DNA of 64,000 bases from an uncultured Flavobacteriaceae bacterium. Its GTDB lineage: Bacteria > Bacteroidota > Bacteroidia > Flavobacteriales > Flavobacteriaceae. The notes under the pieces were generated by a model that worked only from the letters and a program-made list of their open reading frames with translations, searched no databases and had not been told where the DNA came from. The stretch spans positions 223,909-287,908 of the forward strand of contig CANKZQ010000005.1 in assembly GCA_947488345.1 (NCBI GenBank). Direction: 5' to 3'. Positions within the stretch are counted from its first letter, which is position 1. The number at the start of each line of letters is the position of its first letter. This document shows positions 37,440-46,439 of the stretch, one piece after another. The translations under genes and the position numbers were made by a program.

Positions 37440-38396
37440 TTACATTGCTTTTTCTAGTTTCTTACTTGCTTGTTTTTCTGCATGTGCCATTGCGGCATCG
37501 CGAACCCAAGTTCCGCGTTCCCAAGCTCCAACTCGTGCATTCATTCTTTCCTTATTACATGGGCCATGTCCTTTTACGACTTGCCAGAATTCGTCCCAAT
37601 TAATAGGACCAAAATCATAACTTTGGCGCTCTTCATTCCATTTTAGGTCTGGATCAGGAATTGTCAGGCCAATTAGATCTGCTTGAGGAACAGTTTGATC
37701 AATAAATTGTTGACGTAAATCATCATTTGATTTACGTTTTAACTTCCATTTCATAGATTGTTCTGTATGAACAGATTCAGCATCTGTTGGTCCTAACATC
37801 ATTAGACTAGGCCACCACCATCGATTCAGAGCATCTTGCGCCATTTCTTTTTGTTCAGGAGTGCCGTTTGCTAGTTTGATCATGATTTCATATCCTTGTC
37901 GTTGATGAAAGCTTTCTTCTTTACACACGCGAATCATCGCTCTGGCATATGGTCCGTAGGAGGTGCTACATAGGGGTACTTGGTTAATGATTGCGGCACC
38001 ATCAACTAACCAGCCAATGGCTCCCATATCTGCCCAAGTAACCGTTGGATAGTTAAATATACTTGAGTATTTTGCCTTTCCTGTGTGTAGTTGCTCGTAT
38101 AATTCATCTCTCGAAATACCTAAGGTTTCACAAGCACTATATAGATATAGTCCATGACCGGCTTCATCTTGAACTTTTGCTAAGAGAGCAACTTTTCTCC
38201 TTAACGAGGGAGCACGAGTTATCCAGTTTCCTTCAGGTAACATTCCGACAATTTCTGAATGTGCGTGTTGCGACATTTGTCGGATATGCGTTTTGCGATA
38301 TTTTTCGGGCATCCAATCTTTTGGTTCAATTTTTTCATCACGTGCAATGCGTGCTTCAAATTGCGCTTCGAGAATTTTTAGTTGTTCTTCACTCAT
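37440..38396 (-). CDS. paaA: PaaA, phenylacetyl-CoA epoxidase catalytic diiron subunit
   Basis: 318 aa. Ferritin-like diiron protein with the two metal-binding stretches [14 protein letters not shown] (about 74-87) and [14 protein letters not shown] (about 157-170), giving the Glu/His ligands. Uses O2 and electrons from PaaE to form the ring 1,2-epoxide of phenylacetyl-CoA. It lies second in the operon after paaE, an order different from the E. coli A-B-C-D-E arrangement. Confidence 0.95.
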   Translation of the reverse strand: MSEEQLKILEAQFEARIARDEKIEPKDWMPEKYRKTHIRQMSQHAHSEIVGMLPEGNWITRAPSLRRKVALLAKVQDEAGHGLYLYSACETLGISRDELYEQLHTGKAKYSSIFNYPTVTWADMGAIGWLVDGAAIINQVPLCSTSYGPYARAMIRVCKEESFHQRQGYEIMIKLANGTPEQKEMAQDALNRWWWPSLMMLGPTDAESVHTEQSMKWKLKRKSNDDLRQQFIDQTVPQADLIGLTIPDPDLKWNEERQSYDFGPINWDEFWQVVKGHGPCNKERMNARVGAWERGTWVRDAAMAHAEKQASKKLEKAM

Positions 38397-38414
38397 AATC
38401 TATTGAGTTTAATA

Positions 38415-39485
38415 TTATACGTCGAAATCGACAATAACTTTTTCAGATGTCGGTACAGCTTGACAACTCAACACTAAGTTTCTTGCCACTTCTTTATCAT
38501 CTAAAGCATAGTTTACTTTCATTTCTACAGTTCCTTCTATGACCTCACATTTACAGGTACTGCAAACACCACCCTTACATGCGAAAGGTAAATCTGCTCC
38601 CGCAGCCAATGCGCCGTCAAGAATGTTATCATATTCGTCTTCCATAATGAAATGGAATTCTTTACCGCCATCAACAATCGTTACATCCGTACCATCAACT
38701 TTGTGTTCTAAGGCTTCAGCGATAGCATGTTCATCTGATGCATCGCCCGAGAAAAACAGTTCATAATGTATTTTGTTTTTGTCCAATCCGGCTTTTTCTA
38801 GTTCGTCTCTAATAAGAAAAATCATTTCTTGCGGACCGCAAATAAAACAACTATTTGTATCTGAGATGTCAATGAATGTTTTGGATAAAATTTGCAATTT
38901 TTCGGCAGTAAAGCGTCCATTTAAAAATGGAATGTCGCGCTGTTCTTTTGTCAAAAAATAAAAGACTTGAAAACGACCAAAAAACTGATTCTTGAGTTGT
39001 TCTATTTCTTCTTTAAAGATAATCGATTTTACAGTACGATTCAAATAGAACAATTTGAATGTGCTCTTGGGTTCTGAGATTAAATGCGTCTTAATAATGG
39101 ATAACATCGGTGTGATACCACTTCCAGCGGCAAAAGCAATATGATTTCTCGGAGTTTCAGGGATAGTATCTATATGAAAATGACCAGTTGGTGCGGCAAT
39201 ATCGAGGGTATCTCCAGCCTTTAATTCGGTATTAGCATAGGTTGAAAATAGGCCACCAGGAATTTGCTTGATGGCAACTTTCCATTCGTTGTCGAGTGGA
39301 CTTGAGCATAACGAATAAGAACGACGCACGTCTTCGTCGTTAATCGTTTTTCTCAATGTGAGATGTTGCCCTTGTTTAAAACCGAACGTATCATATAGAT
39401 TTTCAGGGATGTCAAAAGAAACTACAGAACAGTCTTTAGTATCTTTATAGATGTCTTTAACTCGTATGTTATAAAATTCTGCCAT
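38415..39485 (-). CDS. paaE: PaaE, phenylacetyl-CoA epoxidase reductase
   Basis: The open frame extends to 39524, but those codons run through the operator palindrome; the ATG at 39485 (MAEFYNIRVKDIY) is chosen, 356 aa. An FAD domain (RRSYSLCSSP), an NAD(P)-binding domain (AAGSGITPMLSII; CGPQEMI) and a C-terminal plant-type 2Fe-2S domain (CKGGVCSTCKCEV, final Cys in LSCQAVP) are complete. Passes electrons from NADPH to PaaA. First gene of the paa operon. Confidence 0.94.
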   Translation of the reverse strand: MAEFYNIRVKDIYKDTKDCSVVSFDIPENLYDTFGFKQGQHLTLRKTINDEDVRRSYSLCSSPLDNEWKVAIKQIPGGLFSTYANTELKAGDTLDIAAPTGHFHIDTIPETPRNHIAFAAGSGITPMLSIIKTHLISEPKSTFKLFYLNRTVKSIIFKEEIEQLKNQFFGRFQVFYFLTKEQRDIPFLNGRFTAEKLQILSKTFIDISDTNSCFICGPQEMIFLIRDELEKAGLDKNKIHYELFFSGDASDEHAIAEALEHKVDGTDVTIVDGGKEFHFIMEDEYDNILDGALAAGADLPFACKGGVCSTCKCEVIEGTVEMKVNYALDDKEVARNLVLSCQAVPTSEKVIVDFDV

Positions 39486-39496
39486 TTGTAAATAGT

Positions 39497-39514
39497 AACT
39501 AACAAGTGTTAGTT
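39497..39514. promoter_or_regulatory. TetR operator-like palindrome before paaE (copy 1)
   Basis: AACTAAC (39497-39503), spacer AAGT, GTTAGTT (39508-39514): a perfect 7+7 inverted repeat with 4-nt spacer, 12 nt upstream of the paaE ATG and just downstream of a -7-like box. Nearly the same sequence and geometry occur before the E2 gene at 27921-27938. It lies between paaE and the tetR gene, so the encoded TetR protein is the natural candidate to bind it. Confidence 0.75.
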
Positions 39515-39521
39515 TATTGTA

Positions 39522-39529
39522 CAAATTTA
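39522..39529 (-). promoter_or_regulatory. candidate -7 box of the paa operon
   Basis: TAAATTTG on the minus strand matches TAnnTTTG exactly. No clear TTG at the -33 position was found. The operator palindrome begins 7 nt downstream, where the start of transcription is expected, a typical place for repression. Confidence 0.45.
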
Positions 39530-39545
39530 CAAAATAAAATGATAA

Positions 39546-40115
39546 CTATTTGTTAATTCCGTTAATTAGCATGTGACTCAAGTTTTGAGTCAGCTCCTCA
39601 GTGTTCAAATCTTCTTTTTTAGGAATCCAGAGATATAATGAACGTAAGGTTGATAACATAGAGAAGAGCATGATTTCAAGATTGGAATTAATAATTTCAT
39701 TTTTTTTGATACCCTCTCGGAGGATATTTCTAAAATTTTCTTCATAAGTATCTCGCAATTCCAAGTAATAATCCAACTGTTCTTCTAAGTGCATCCAATC
39801 ATTATTTAAAGAAGCCATACCATACGTACTATTGGCAGTAATCTTAACATGTAAAGCTACGATGAGTCTTAGTTTTTCAATACTTGACACTTCAGATAAT
39901 TGTACGGTTTGCATACCATTGGTAAATTCTTCTGCTAATGAAATAATAATATCTCTAAGAATGTGTTGCTTTGAATTGATATGATTGTAGAGACTGGCTG
40001 CCTTAATACCCATTGCTTTGGCGATATCGCGCATGGTAACAGCGCTATAGCCTTTTTCCTTGAAAAGTTTTGTAGCTGTTTTGATAATTTCTTCCTTACG
40101 GGTTTCAAGTTTCAT
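39546..40115 (-). CDS. TetR/AcrR-family repressor, probable regulator of the paa genes
   Basis: 189 aa. The N-terminal helix-turn-helix is canonical (GYSAVTMRDIAKAMGIKAASLYNHI split over about residues 22-46), followed by an all-helical ligand domain. It lies directly upstream of paaE in the same direction with a 60-bp gap holding the palindrome. In other bacteria TetR-type PaaR repressors respond to phenylacetyl-CoA; that ligand is inferred here. No copy of the palindrome was seen before its own start. Confidence 0.88.
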   Translation of the reverse strand: MKLETRKEEIIKTATKLFKEKGYSAVTMRDIAKAMGIKAASLYNHINSKQHILRDIIISLAEEFTNGMQTVQLSEVSSIEKLRLIVALHVKITANSTYGMASLNNDWMHLEEQLDYYLELRDTYEENFRNILREGIKKNEIINSNLEIMLFSMLSTLRSLYLWIPKKEDLNTEELTQNLSHMLINGINK

Positions 40116-40138
40116 GAAATCTAAGATAAATATTTATG

Positions 40139-40168
40139 TTAATTTGAGCTAGGATATTTATAAATTTG
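40139..40168 (+). promoter_or_regulatory. candidate promoter of the aromatic amino acid hydroxylase
   Basis: TTA (40139-40141), 19 nt, then a perfect -7 box TAAATTTG (40161-40168), 13 nt before the ATG. The -33 element deviates from TTG in its last base. Confidence 0.4.
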
Positions 40169-40181
40169 AATAAAAAAATAC

Positions 40182-41927
40182 ATGGAGCAAATTGAAAGTA
40201 ATCCATTAATAGATAGGTTACCACCGCATCTCAAACAATTTATAAAACCTCAGAATTATGAGGATTATTCCCCAATAGATCATGCTGTTTGGCGATATGT
40301 GATGCGAAAAAATGTATCTTATTTAGGAACTGTTGCTCATCAAGTCTATAATCAAGGGATAGAAAAAACTGGAATTTCTATAGAACGCATTCCAAATATG
40401 TACGGAATGAATCGAATTTTAAAAGAAATTGGTTGGGCGGCAGTGGCTGTCGATGGTTTTATTCCACCCAATGCCTTTATGGAGTTTCAAGCATATAAAG
40501 TATTGGTCATTGCATCAGATATTCGTCAATTGGAAAACATAGAGTATACACCGGCGCCAGATATTATTCATGAAGCAGCTGGACATGCTCCTATCATCGC
40601 AAGTCCTGACTATGCTGAATATTTACGTCGTTTTGGAGAAATTGGAGCCAAGGCAATTTTATCATCACATGATAATGATATGTACAATGCCGTTCGTAAA
40701 TTATCGATTTTAAAAGAAGCCTCAGGAACTTCTAAAGAAGATGTAGAGGCTGCCGAAAGAGAGGTAGAGACGTTACAAAATAAAGAAGTTGAATTGTCGG
40801 AAATGGCCATGATTCGCAACTTGCACTGGTGGACGGTTGAGTATGGATTGATTGGTACAATCGATTCACCTAAAATTTATGGGGCTGGCCTTTTATCGTC
40901 GATAGGAGAAAGTAAATGGTGCATGACCGATGAAGTTAAAAAGATTGATTATTCTATTCAAGCTGCGACAAAATCTTTTGATATTACAAAACCACAACCT
41001 CAATTATTTGTAACCCCAGATTTCGCTTATTTAATGGAGGTTTTAGAAGAATTCGCAACAACTATGGCCTTGAGGAAGGGAGGTTTTAGGGGACTTCAAA
41101 AATTAATCAATTCGCAAAAAGTGGGTACGATTGAACTCAATACGGGATTGCAGGTTTCAGGAATATTTACCAGAATGATTACCGATGAAGATAACCATAT
41201 TGTATATTTTGAAACTACTGGTAAAACGGCGCTTGCATATAGAGAAAAAGAATTAATTGGTCATGGCGTAGAAGCACATGTTAATGGATTTCGTTCGCCT
41301 ATTGGAAAGTTGAAGGGTATTAATTTAGCTATAGAGAATATGGGGCCAAGAGATCTAAAAGCGTATGATTTTTACGACGGGAAACCTATTTCTTTTGAGT
41401 ACGAAAGTGGAGTGTTGGTAGAAGGTCTTAATATTACTGGGATAAGAAATATAAATGGAAAATTGTTGTTGATCCAATTTAAAGATTGTACTATAACTTA
41501 TAATGATGAAGTGTTGTTCAAACCTAACGATGGAATTTTTGATCTAGTGGTTGGTTCAGAAGTTGTTTCAGCTTTTGCGGGAAGTGCTGATTTTAGATCG
41601 TTTAATAATTTATACCATGTATCAGATACAGTGACTGTTCAAGAAGAAACATCAACAATGAGATTAGCTCTTGAAAAATTGTATCAAGCTACTCGAGATT
41701 ATAGGGAAGATAAGGGAGAATCATTCTCAAAAATTGAAATTTTAGATTCTCTAGAGAAGAATCACCCTCAGGACTGGTTATTACCCTTAGAATTATACGA
41801 AATTTCATATTCGAATAACGACGAATCGTTTTGTAAAAGAGTCCTAATACATCTAGAAAAAGTTAAAAAAATGAGACCAGAAATTAAACACCTAGTTGAT
41901 GATGGTCTTATGAGATTGAAAGAATAA
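40182..41927 (+). CDS. aromatic amino acid hydroxylase (phenylalanine 4-monooxygenase type), long form
   Basis: 581 aa. The pterin-dependent hydroxylase domain occupies about residues 1-300 with the iron ligands H130 and H135 (IIHEAAGHAPI) and E220 (WWTVEYGLIG). Bacterial enzymes usually have 260-300 aa; the remaining ~280 residues (EKELIGHGVEAHVNGFRSP onward) show no domain I recognise and replace the N-terminal regulatory ACT domain of animal enzymes. Likely converts Phe to Tyr. Divergent from tetR and the paa operon, giving a second route for phenylalanine. Confidence 0.9.
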   Translation: MEQIESNPLIDRLPPHLKQFIKPQNYEDYSPIDHAVWRYVMRKNVSYLGTVAHQVYNQGIEKTGISIERIPNMYGMNRILKEIGWAAVAVDGFIPPNAFMEFQAYKVLVIASDIRQLENIEYTPAPDIIHEAAGHAPIIASPDYAEYLRRFGEIGAKAILSSHDNDMYNAVRKLSILKEASGTSKEDVEAAEREVETLQNKEVELSEMAMIRNLHWWTVEYGLIGTIDSPKIYGAGLLSSIGESKWCMTDEVKKIDYSIQAATKSFDITKPQPQLFVTPDFAYLMEVLEEFATTMALRKGGFRGLQKLINSQKVGTIELNTGLQVSGIFTRMITDEDNHIVYFETTGKTALAYREKELIGHGVEAHVNGFRSPIGKLKGINLAIENMGPRDLKAYDFYDGKPISFEYESGVLVEGLNITGIRNINGKLLLIQFKDCTITYNDEVLFKPNDGIFDLVVGSEVVSAFAGSADFRSFNNLYHVSDTVTVQEETSTMRLALEKLYQATRDYREDKGESFSKIEILDSLEKNHPQDWLLPLELYEISYSNNDESFCKRVLIHLEKVKKMRPEIKHLVDDGLMRLKE

Positions 41928-41958
41928 GAGATACATAGTTAACTATGCACCTCTTATT
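41923..41958. terminator. bidirectional terminator between the hydroxylase and pyk
   Basis: AATAAGAG (41923-41930) pairs with CTCTTATT (41951-41958), and CATAGTT pairs with AACTATG inside. The hydroxylase stop codon lies in the 5' arm. A T-rich stretch follows. Confidence 0.75.
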
Positions 41959-41978
41959 TATTTTGATAAAACCTTAAA

Positions 41979-43406
41979 TTAGTCAATTTGACAAACACGT
42001 AATGTATTTACCATACCTTTCGCTTGTACGGGCATAGATGTTAAGTTGATGACGAAATCACCTGATTTCGCATAACCTTTTTCAACGGCAATATTATTAA
42101 TGTCTTCCACAGTATCATCAGTACTCGAAACTTTATCGTAATAATGGGCCTTTACTCCCCACAATAAATTGAGCATCGCAAGTATTCTTGGATTGTCTGA
42201 GAAGGCCAAAATATGTGTTTTTGGTCGCCAAGCTGAAATTTGAAACGCTGTATACCCACTATTTGTTAAGGTAGATATAACAGTTGCTCCAATGTCATCA
42301 GCCATATCAGCAGCTTGATGGCACACTGTTTTTGAGATAAACCGCTCATTGATACTTTGAATAGAGTTGTTCGGTTTTATAATTAATGGTGAATCTTCTA
42401 CACTTTCAATAATATCGCGCATTTTTTGAATCACTTCTATCGGATACTTTCCAACCGAAGTTTCTCCGGATAACATAACTGCATCGGCGCCGTCCATAAT
42501 CGAATTGGCCACATCATTTACTTCTGCTCTTGTCGGAACCTGATTGGTGATCATGGTCTCCATCATTTGAGTAGCAATAATCACGGGTATTCTCGCTCTT
42601 TTTGCTTGTAGTACTAATCGTTTTTGTAGTAATGGAACTTTTTCCATAGGAACTTCGACTCCTAAATCCCCTCTAGCTACCATTAAAGCATCGCAGTGTG
42701 ATGTTATTTTACTGATATTTTGTATCGCTTCAGGCTTTTCAATTTTGGCAACAATAGGTATTTTGTAACTCGAATTATCTTGTATCAGTTGCTGCAATTT
42801 CATTAAATCTTCGGGGGTGCGCACAAAAGATAAGGCTATCCAATCCACCTCCATTTTAATAGCAAATAAGGCGTCATTCACATCTTTTTCCGTTAAGGCA
42901 GGCAACGAAATATTTGTATTTGGAAGATTTACTCCCTTTTTTGATGTCAAAGGCCCTCCACGCAATACTTTCGTTGTCACTGAAGAATCTCCGTCTGTAT
43001 CGACAACTTCAAATAGTAATTTGCCATCATCCACTAAAATTTGTTCTCCTTTTTTAACATCTTTTGGAAAATTTTGATAGGTCATAAAAGCTTTCTCGGC
43101 TGTACCTTCGCATTCTTTTGTGGTAAAGGTAAAAGTGTCTCCTTTTTTTAAGATGATACCACTTCCCATGACACCCACTCTCAATTTAGGCCCTTGTAAA
43201 TCAGCTAAAATGGCTACATTGTAACCTTTCTTTTTATTGATGGTGCGTATTTGTTTTATTTTCTCTTCAACATTTTTGTAGTTGGCATGAGAGAAATTCA
43301 CTCTGAACACATTTACACCAGTAGTCATCATTTTTTCTAGAATTTCTGGAGTATCACATGCTGGCCCGAGGGTAGCTACTATTTTTGTTTTTTTACGATT
43401 ACGCAT
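41979..43406 (-). CDS. pyk: pyruvate kinase
   Basis: 475 aa. Converts phosphoenolpyruvate and ADP to pyruvate and ATP. Signature segments are intact: KIVATLGPACDTPE, FRVNFSHANY, active-site IVAKIEKPEAIQNI (Lys of the K-E pair), VARGDLGVEVPMEKVP, MDGADAVMLSGETSVGKYP. The C-terminal domain is complete. It lies 2 nt downstream of the IPExxxVDY gene. Confidence 0.96.
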   Translation of the reverse strand: MRNRKKTKIVATLGPACDTPEILEKMMTTGVNVFRVNFSHANYKNVEEKIKQIRTINKKKGYNVAILADLQGPKLRVGVMGSGIILKKGDTFTFTTKECEGTAEKAFMTYQNFPKDVKKGEQILVDDGKLLFEVVDTDGDSSVTTKVLRGGPLTSKKGVNLPNTNISLPALTEKDVNDALFAIKMEVDWIALSFVRTPEDLMKLQQLIQDNSSYKIPIVAKIEKPEAIQNISKITSHCDALMVARGDLGVEVPMEKVPLLQKRLVLQAKRARIPVIIATQMMETMITNQVPTRAEVNDVANSIMDGADAVMLSGETSVGKYPIEVIQKMRDIIESVEDSPLIIKPNNSIQSINERFISKTVCHQAADMADDIGATVISTLTNSGYTAFQISAWRPKTHILAFSDNPRILAMLNLLWGVKAHYYDKVSSTDDTVEDINNIAVEKGYAKSGDFVINLTSMPVQAKGMVNTLRVCQID

Positions 43407-43408
43407 AG

Positions 43409-43873
43409 TTAAAAAATTAAAAAATCTTTCGATTTTAATGTTCGAGGGTTTACGTTATAAGATGTGATTACATTTTTGATTGCATTCACATTCTTGATAA
43501 TTTCATTTATTTCATTCTTATCAAAATCACTCTCAATTTTCAAAAAAAAATCAACTTGTTTTTTTTCATGAATTAAATGTGTGATTTGATAATCTTCTTT
43601 GAATAGATAGTTGTTCTTGGTGTTGTGGGCATCGAATATATATTTATTGTTAATTAATGACCACTTAGAAAACGTACGACTACAATCATAGCCATACAAA
43701 GAAAAAGAACTATTATCGGTACTAAAATCTAAATCCTGAGATTCACGTTTCAGATGAATATTGAAAGCTTTATTTAATTCGAAAGCCAATCTATAATCCT
43801 CTAAAGTAGCATGAATACCTATCAGTATATACTCATGCTCATTTTCATAATCTAGGGTAAGTACTTTAGACAT
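43409..43873 (-). CDS. IPExxxVDY-family protein
   Basis: The frame opens with GTG at 43879, but ATG at 43873 (MSKVLTLDYENEHEYILIGI) fits the family; 154 aa. This small cytoplasmic family is restricted to Bacteroidota and is found, as here, directly upstream of pyk. The normal IPExxxVDY tract is not obvious, so the assignment rests on the N-terminal pattern, length and neighbourhood. Function unknown. Confidence 0.75.
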   Translation of the reverse strand: MSKVLTLDYENEHEYILIGIHATLEDYRLAFELNKAFNIHLKRESQDLDFSTDNSSFSLYGYDCSRTFSKWSLINNKYIFDAHNTKNNYLFKEDYQITHLIHEKKQVDFFLKIESDFDKNEINEIIKNVNAIKNVITSYNVNPRTLKSKDFLIF

Positions 43874-43952
43874 ATGCACAAATATTTAGGCTAAAATAGG
43901 TATAGTTTTAGGAATATGAGAGGATTAATTACGAAAACGTTATCGTATATCG

Positions 43953-44687
43953 TTACATAGAAATCTTGTCCTGAAGCTTGTAATATGAGCGTTTCGAAGC
44001 TATTTCTTCTGCTTTTTTCTTAGAAGTTGCTCTTCCTTTAGAAATTACAACTTCATCGATATAAAGCTTTACGCTAAAATGTTTTAAAGAGTCATTACCA
44101 GTATCTTCATAAACATCGTATTTTATTTTCTTCTTTTGCTTTTGACACCACTCAATTAATAGACTTTTATAGCTTGTAATTTTTCCTTCGAGGCGTTCAA
44201 TATCGACATAGGGCTCGATCACTATTCTGTAAATAAAACGTTCACAGTAGCGATATCCTTTGTCTAAAAAAACAGCACCTACAAGAGCTTCAAAAATATT
44301 ACCATGAATATTGTCTCCAAAATTTTGCTCAGGGACGTTACTAATTACAAAACGGATCAAATCTAAATCACGTCCTATTTCATTCAAATGCTCTCTACTT
44401 ACTATTTTTGATCTCATTTGTGTGAGATAGCCTTCGGTTCCGAGCGGAATTTTTTTAAATAAATAATGTGCAATCACTGCACTTAAAATAGCATCACCTA
44501 AATACTCTAAGCGTTCATAATTTAATGGCTTCCCTGTGGAGGTTGTTTTTTTTATGGAGCTATGTGTAAAGGCTTTTTTATAGTGCTTCAATTTAGAAGG
44601 TCTGAAGCCAATAATTTTTTGAATTTCACCAAAAAAAATCTCGTCTTGTTTAGAGCGAGATTGTATTATTTTTTTGAATAAACTCAT
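43953..44687 (-). CDS. rnc: ribonuclease III
   Basis: 244 aa. The catalytic domain carries the signature ERLEYLGDAILS (about residues 59-70) and a second acidic site (GNIFEALVGAVFLDKG), followed by a C-terminal double-stranded RNA-binding domain (about 170-240). Processes rRNA and other structured RNAs. Located 3 nt after fabF; the acpP-fabF-rnc order is common in bacteria. Confidence 0.95.
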   Translation of the reverse strand: MSLFKKIIQSRSKQDEIFFGEIQKIIGFRPSKLKHYKKAFTHSSIKKTTSTGKPLNYERLEYLGDAILSAVIAHYLFKKIPLGTEGYLTQMRSKIVSREHLNEIGRDLDLIRFVISNVPEQNFGDNIHGNIFEALVGAVFLDKGYRYCERFIYRIVIEPYVDIERLEGKITSYKSLLIEWCQKQKKKIKYDVYEDTGNDSLKHFSVKLYIDEVVISKGRATSKKKAEEIASKRSYYKLQDKISM

Positions 44688-44690
44688 CTA

Positions 44691-45944
44691 TTATTCATCT
44701 AACTTTTTAAATAAAACACAGGCATTGTGACCTCCAAAACCAAAAGTGTTACTCATGGCAATTTTCACATCTCTTTTTTGAGCCTTGTTTAAAGTTAAGT
44801 TCAATTCAGGGTCAATATTTTGATCTACTGTAGAATGATTTATTGTTGGAGGAACAATACCATTTTCGATTGATAGAATAGCAGCAATAGCTTCTATAGC
44901 ACCAGCAGCACCTAACAAGTGCCCAGTCATAGATTTTGTCGAGTTTATATTGATGTTTTTGGCATGATCACCAAATACTTCCTTAATTGCTTTCAGTTCA
45001 GCTACGTCTCCAAGAGGGGTAGACGTACCATGTGTATTGATATGATCTACTTCTTCAGGTTTAATTCCTGCATTGTTTAAACAGTTTTTCATAACTGCAA
45101 TAACACCAATACCATCTGGATGAGGAGCGGTCATGTGATATGCGTCAGAAGATAGGCCGCCACCAATAACTTCGGCATATATTTTAGCACCTCTAGCTTT
45201 CGCATGTTCATATTCTTCCAAGATAATGGCACCACCACCTTCACCAAGTACAAATCCATCTCTATTCGCATCAAAAGGTCTCGAGGCTGTCTCTGGACTT
45301 TCATTTCTTGTAGACATGGCGTGCATCGCATTAAAACCTCCCATACCAGCAATGGTTACGGCAGCTTCACTACCACCTGTAATGACAACATCACAGTGGT
45401 TTAAGCGAATATTATTTAAAGCATCGATCATTGAATTAGCCGATGACGCACATGCTGAAACAGTTGTATAATTTGGCCCCATAAATCCGTGTTTGATAGA
45501 AATATTACCAGGAGCAATATCAGCAATCATTTTAGGAATAAAGAAAGGGTTAAATCTTGGTGTTCCGTCTCCAGCAGCAAAGTTTAAGACTTCTTGTTGG
45601 AAAGTTTCTAGTCCGCCAATTCCAGCGCCCCAAATCACTCCAACTCTTAATTTGTCGATGGTGTCTAAATCTATTTTAGAATCGGCAATAGCCTCGTCGG
45701 AAGCTACCATTGCATATTGCGAAAACTTATCCATTTTACGGGCAAGCTTTCTGTCAATATAATCAGTTACATTAAAGTTCTTTACTTCGCAAGCGAATTT
45801 GGTTTTGAACTTTTCAGGATCAAAATGCGTAACAGGAGCTGCACCACTTTTACCAGATATTAGGGCATTCCAATATTCATCTTTGGTATTGCCTATAGGT
45901 GTAAGTGCGCCTAGACCGGTTACAACTACTCGTTTTAATTCCAT
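44691..45944 (-). CDS. fabF: beta-ketoacyl-ACP synthase II
   Basis: 417 aa. Condensing enzyme of type II fatty acid synthesis. Catalytic C165 (VSACASSANSM) and the two His in NTHGTSTPLGD and KSMTGHLLGAAG are present, as is the final NTFGFGGHNACV. It lies 82 nt downstream of acpP in the same orientation. Confidence 0.96.
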   Translation of the reverse strand: MELKRVVVTGLGALTPIGNTKDEYWNALISGKSGAAPVTHFDPEKFKTKFACEVKNFNVTDYIDRKLARKMDKFSQYAMVASDEAIADSKIDLDTIDKLRVGVIWGAGIGGLETFQQEVLNFAAGDGTPRFNPFFIPKMIADIAPGNISIKHGFMGPNYTTVSACASSANSMIDALNNIRLNHCDVVITGGSEAAVTIAGMGGFNAMHAMSTRNESPETASRPFDANRDGFVLGEGGGAIILEEYEHAKARGAKIYAEVIGGGLSSDAYHMTAPHPDGIGVIAVMKNCLNNAGIKPEEVDHINTHGTSTPLGDVAELKAIKEVFGDHAKNININSTKSMTGHLLGAAGAIEAIAAILSIENGIVPPTINHSTVDQNIDPELNLTLNKAQKRDVKIAMSNTFGFGGHNACVLFKKLDE

Positions 45945-46026
45945 GTAATGAGATTGGTTATTAAATTATAAAAACTACGAGCAAATCACCGAAGTGCTGC
46001 TCGTAGTATAATAAAGTATCGTTAGA

Positions 46027-46263
46027 TTACTTTTTAGCTTCTTCTATATAGCTGATTGCTTGACCAACAGTTCCAATATTTTCTGCTTGATCGTCTGGTA
46101 TTTGAATATCAAATTCTTTTTCAAATTCCATAATCAATTCCACAGTATCTAATGAATCTGCTCCTAAATCGTTCGTAAAGTTAGCTTCGGTAGTTACTTC
46201 ATTTTCGTCAACGCCTAATTTATCAACGATGATAGCCTTTACTCTTGATGCAATGTCTGACAT
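46027..46263 (-). CDS. acpP: acyl carrier protein
   Basis: 78 aa acidic four-helix protein. The phosphopantetheine attachment site is S37 in [10 protein letters not shown]. Carries acyl chains for FabF and the other fatty acid enzymes. A strong Bacteroidota promoter lies just upstream. Confidence 0.97.
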   Translation of the reverse strand: MSDIASRVKAIIVDKLGVDENEVTTEANFTNDLGADSLDTVELIMEFEKEFDIQIPDDQAENIGTVGQAISYIEEAKK

Positions 46264-46294
46264 AATTTTCTAATTTTTAAATTTAAAATCGAGG

Positions 46295-46323
46295 CAAAAA
46301 TAAAAAACTTTATTTTAAAACAA
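46295..46323 (-). promoter_or_regulatory. promoter of acpP-fabF-rnc
   Basis: On the minus strand: TTG (46323-46321), 18 nt, TATTTTTG (46302-46295), a full match to TTG-N18-TAnnTTTG, 31 nt before the acpP ATG. Confidence 0.7.
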
Positions 46324-46439
46324 CATATTACCTCGAAAATGTGAGGTCTAAGGTAAAAAAAATACTTCAATTTTTAATTTAATAGACTTCATTTGTTAAT
46401 AATAATTCTTTTTTTTGTGAAAACAATTTTAGGCACTTT

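Noticed and set aside
45131..45762. Frames on both strands within fabF
   Set aside because: FabF is complete with all catalytic residues; these are shadow frames.
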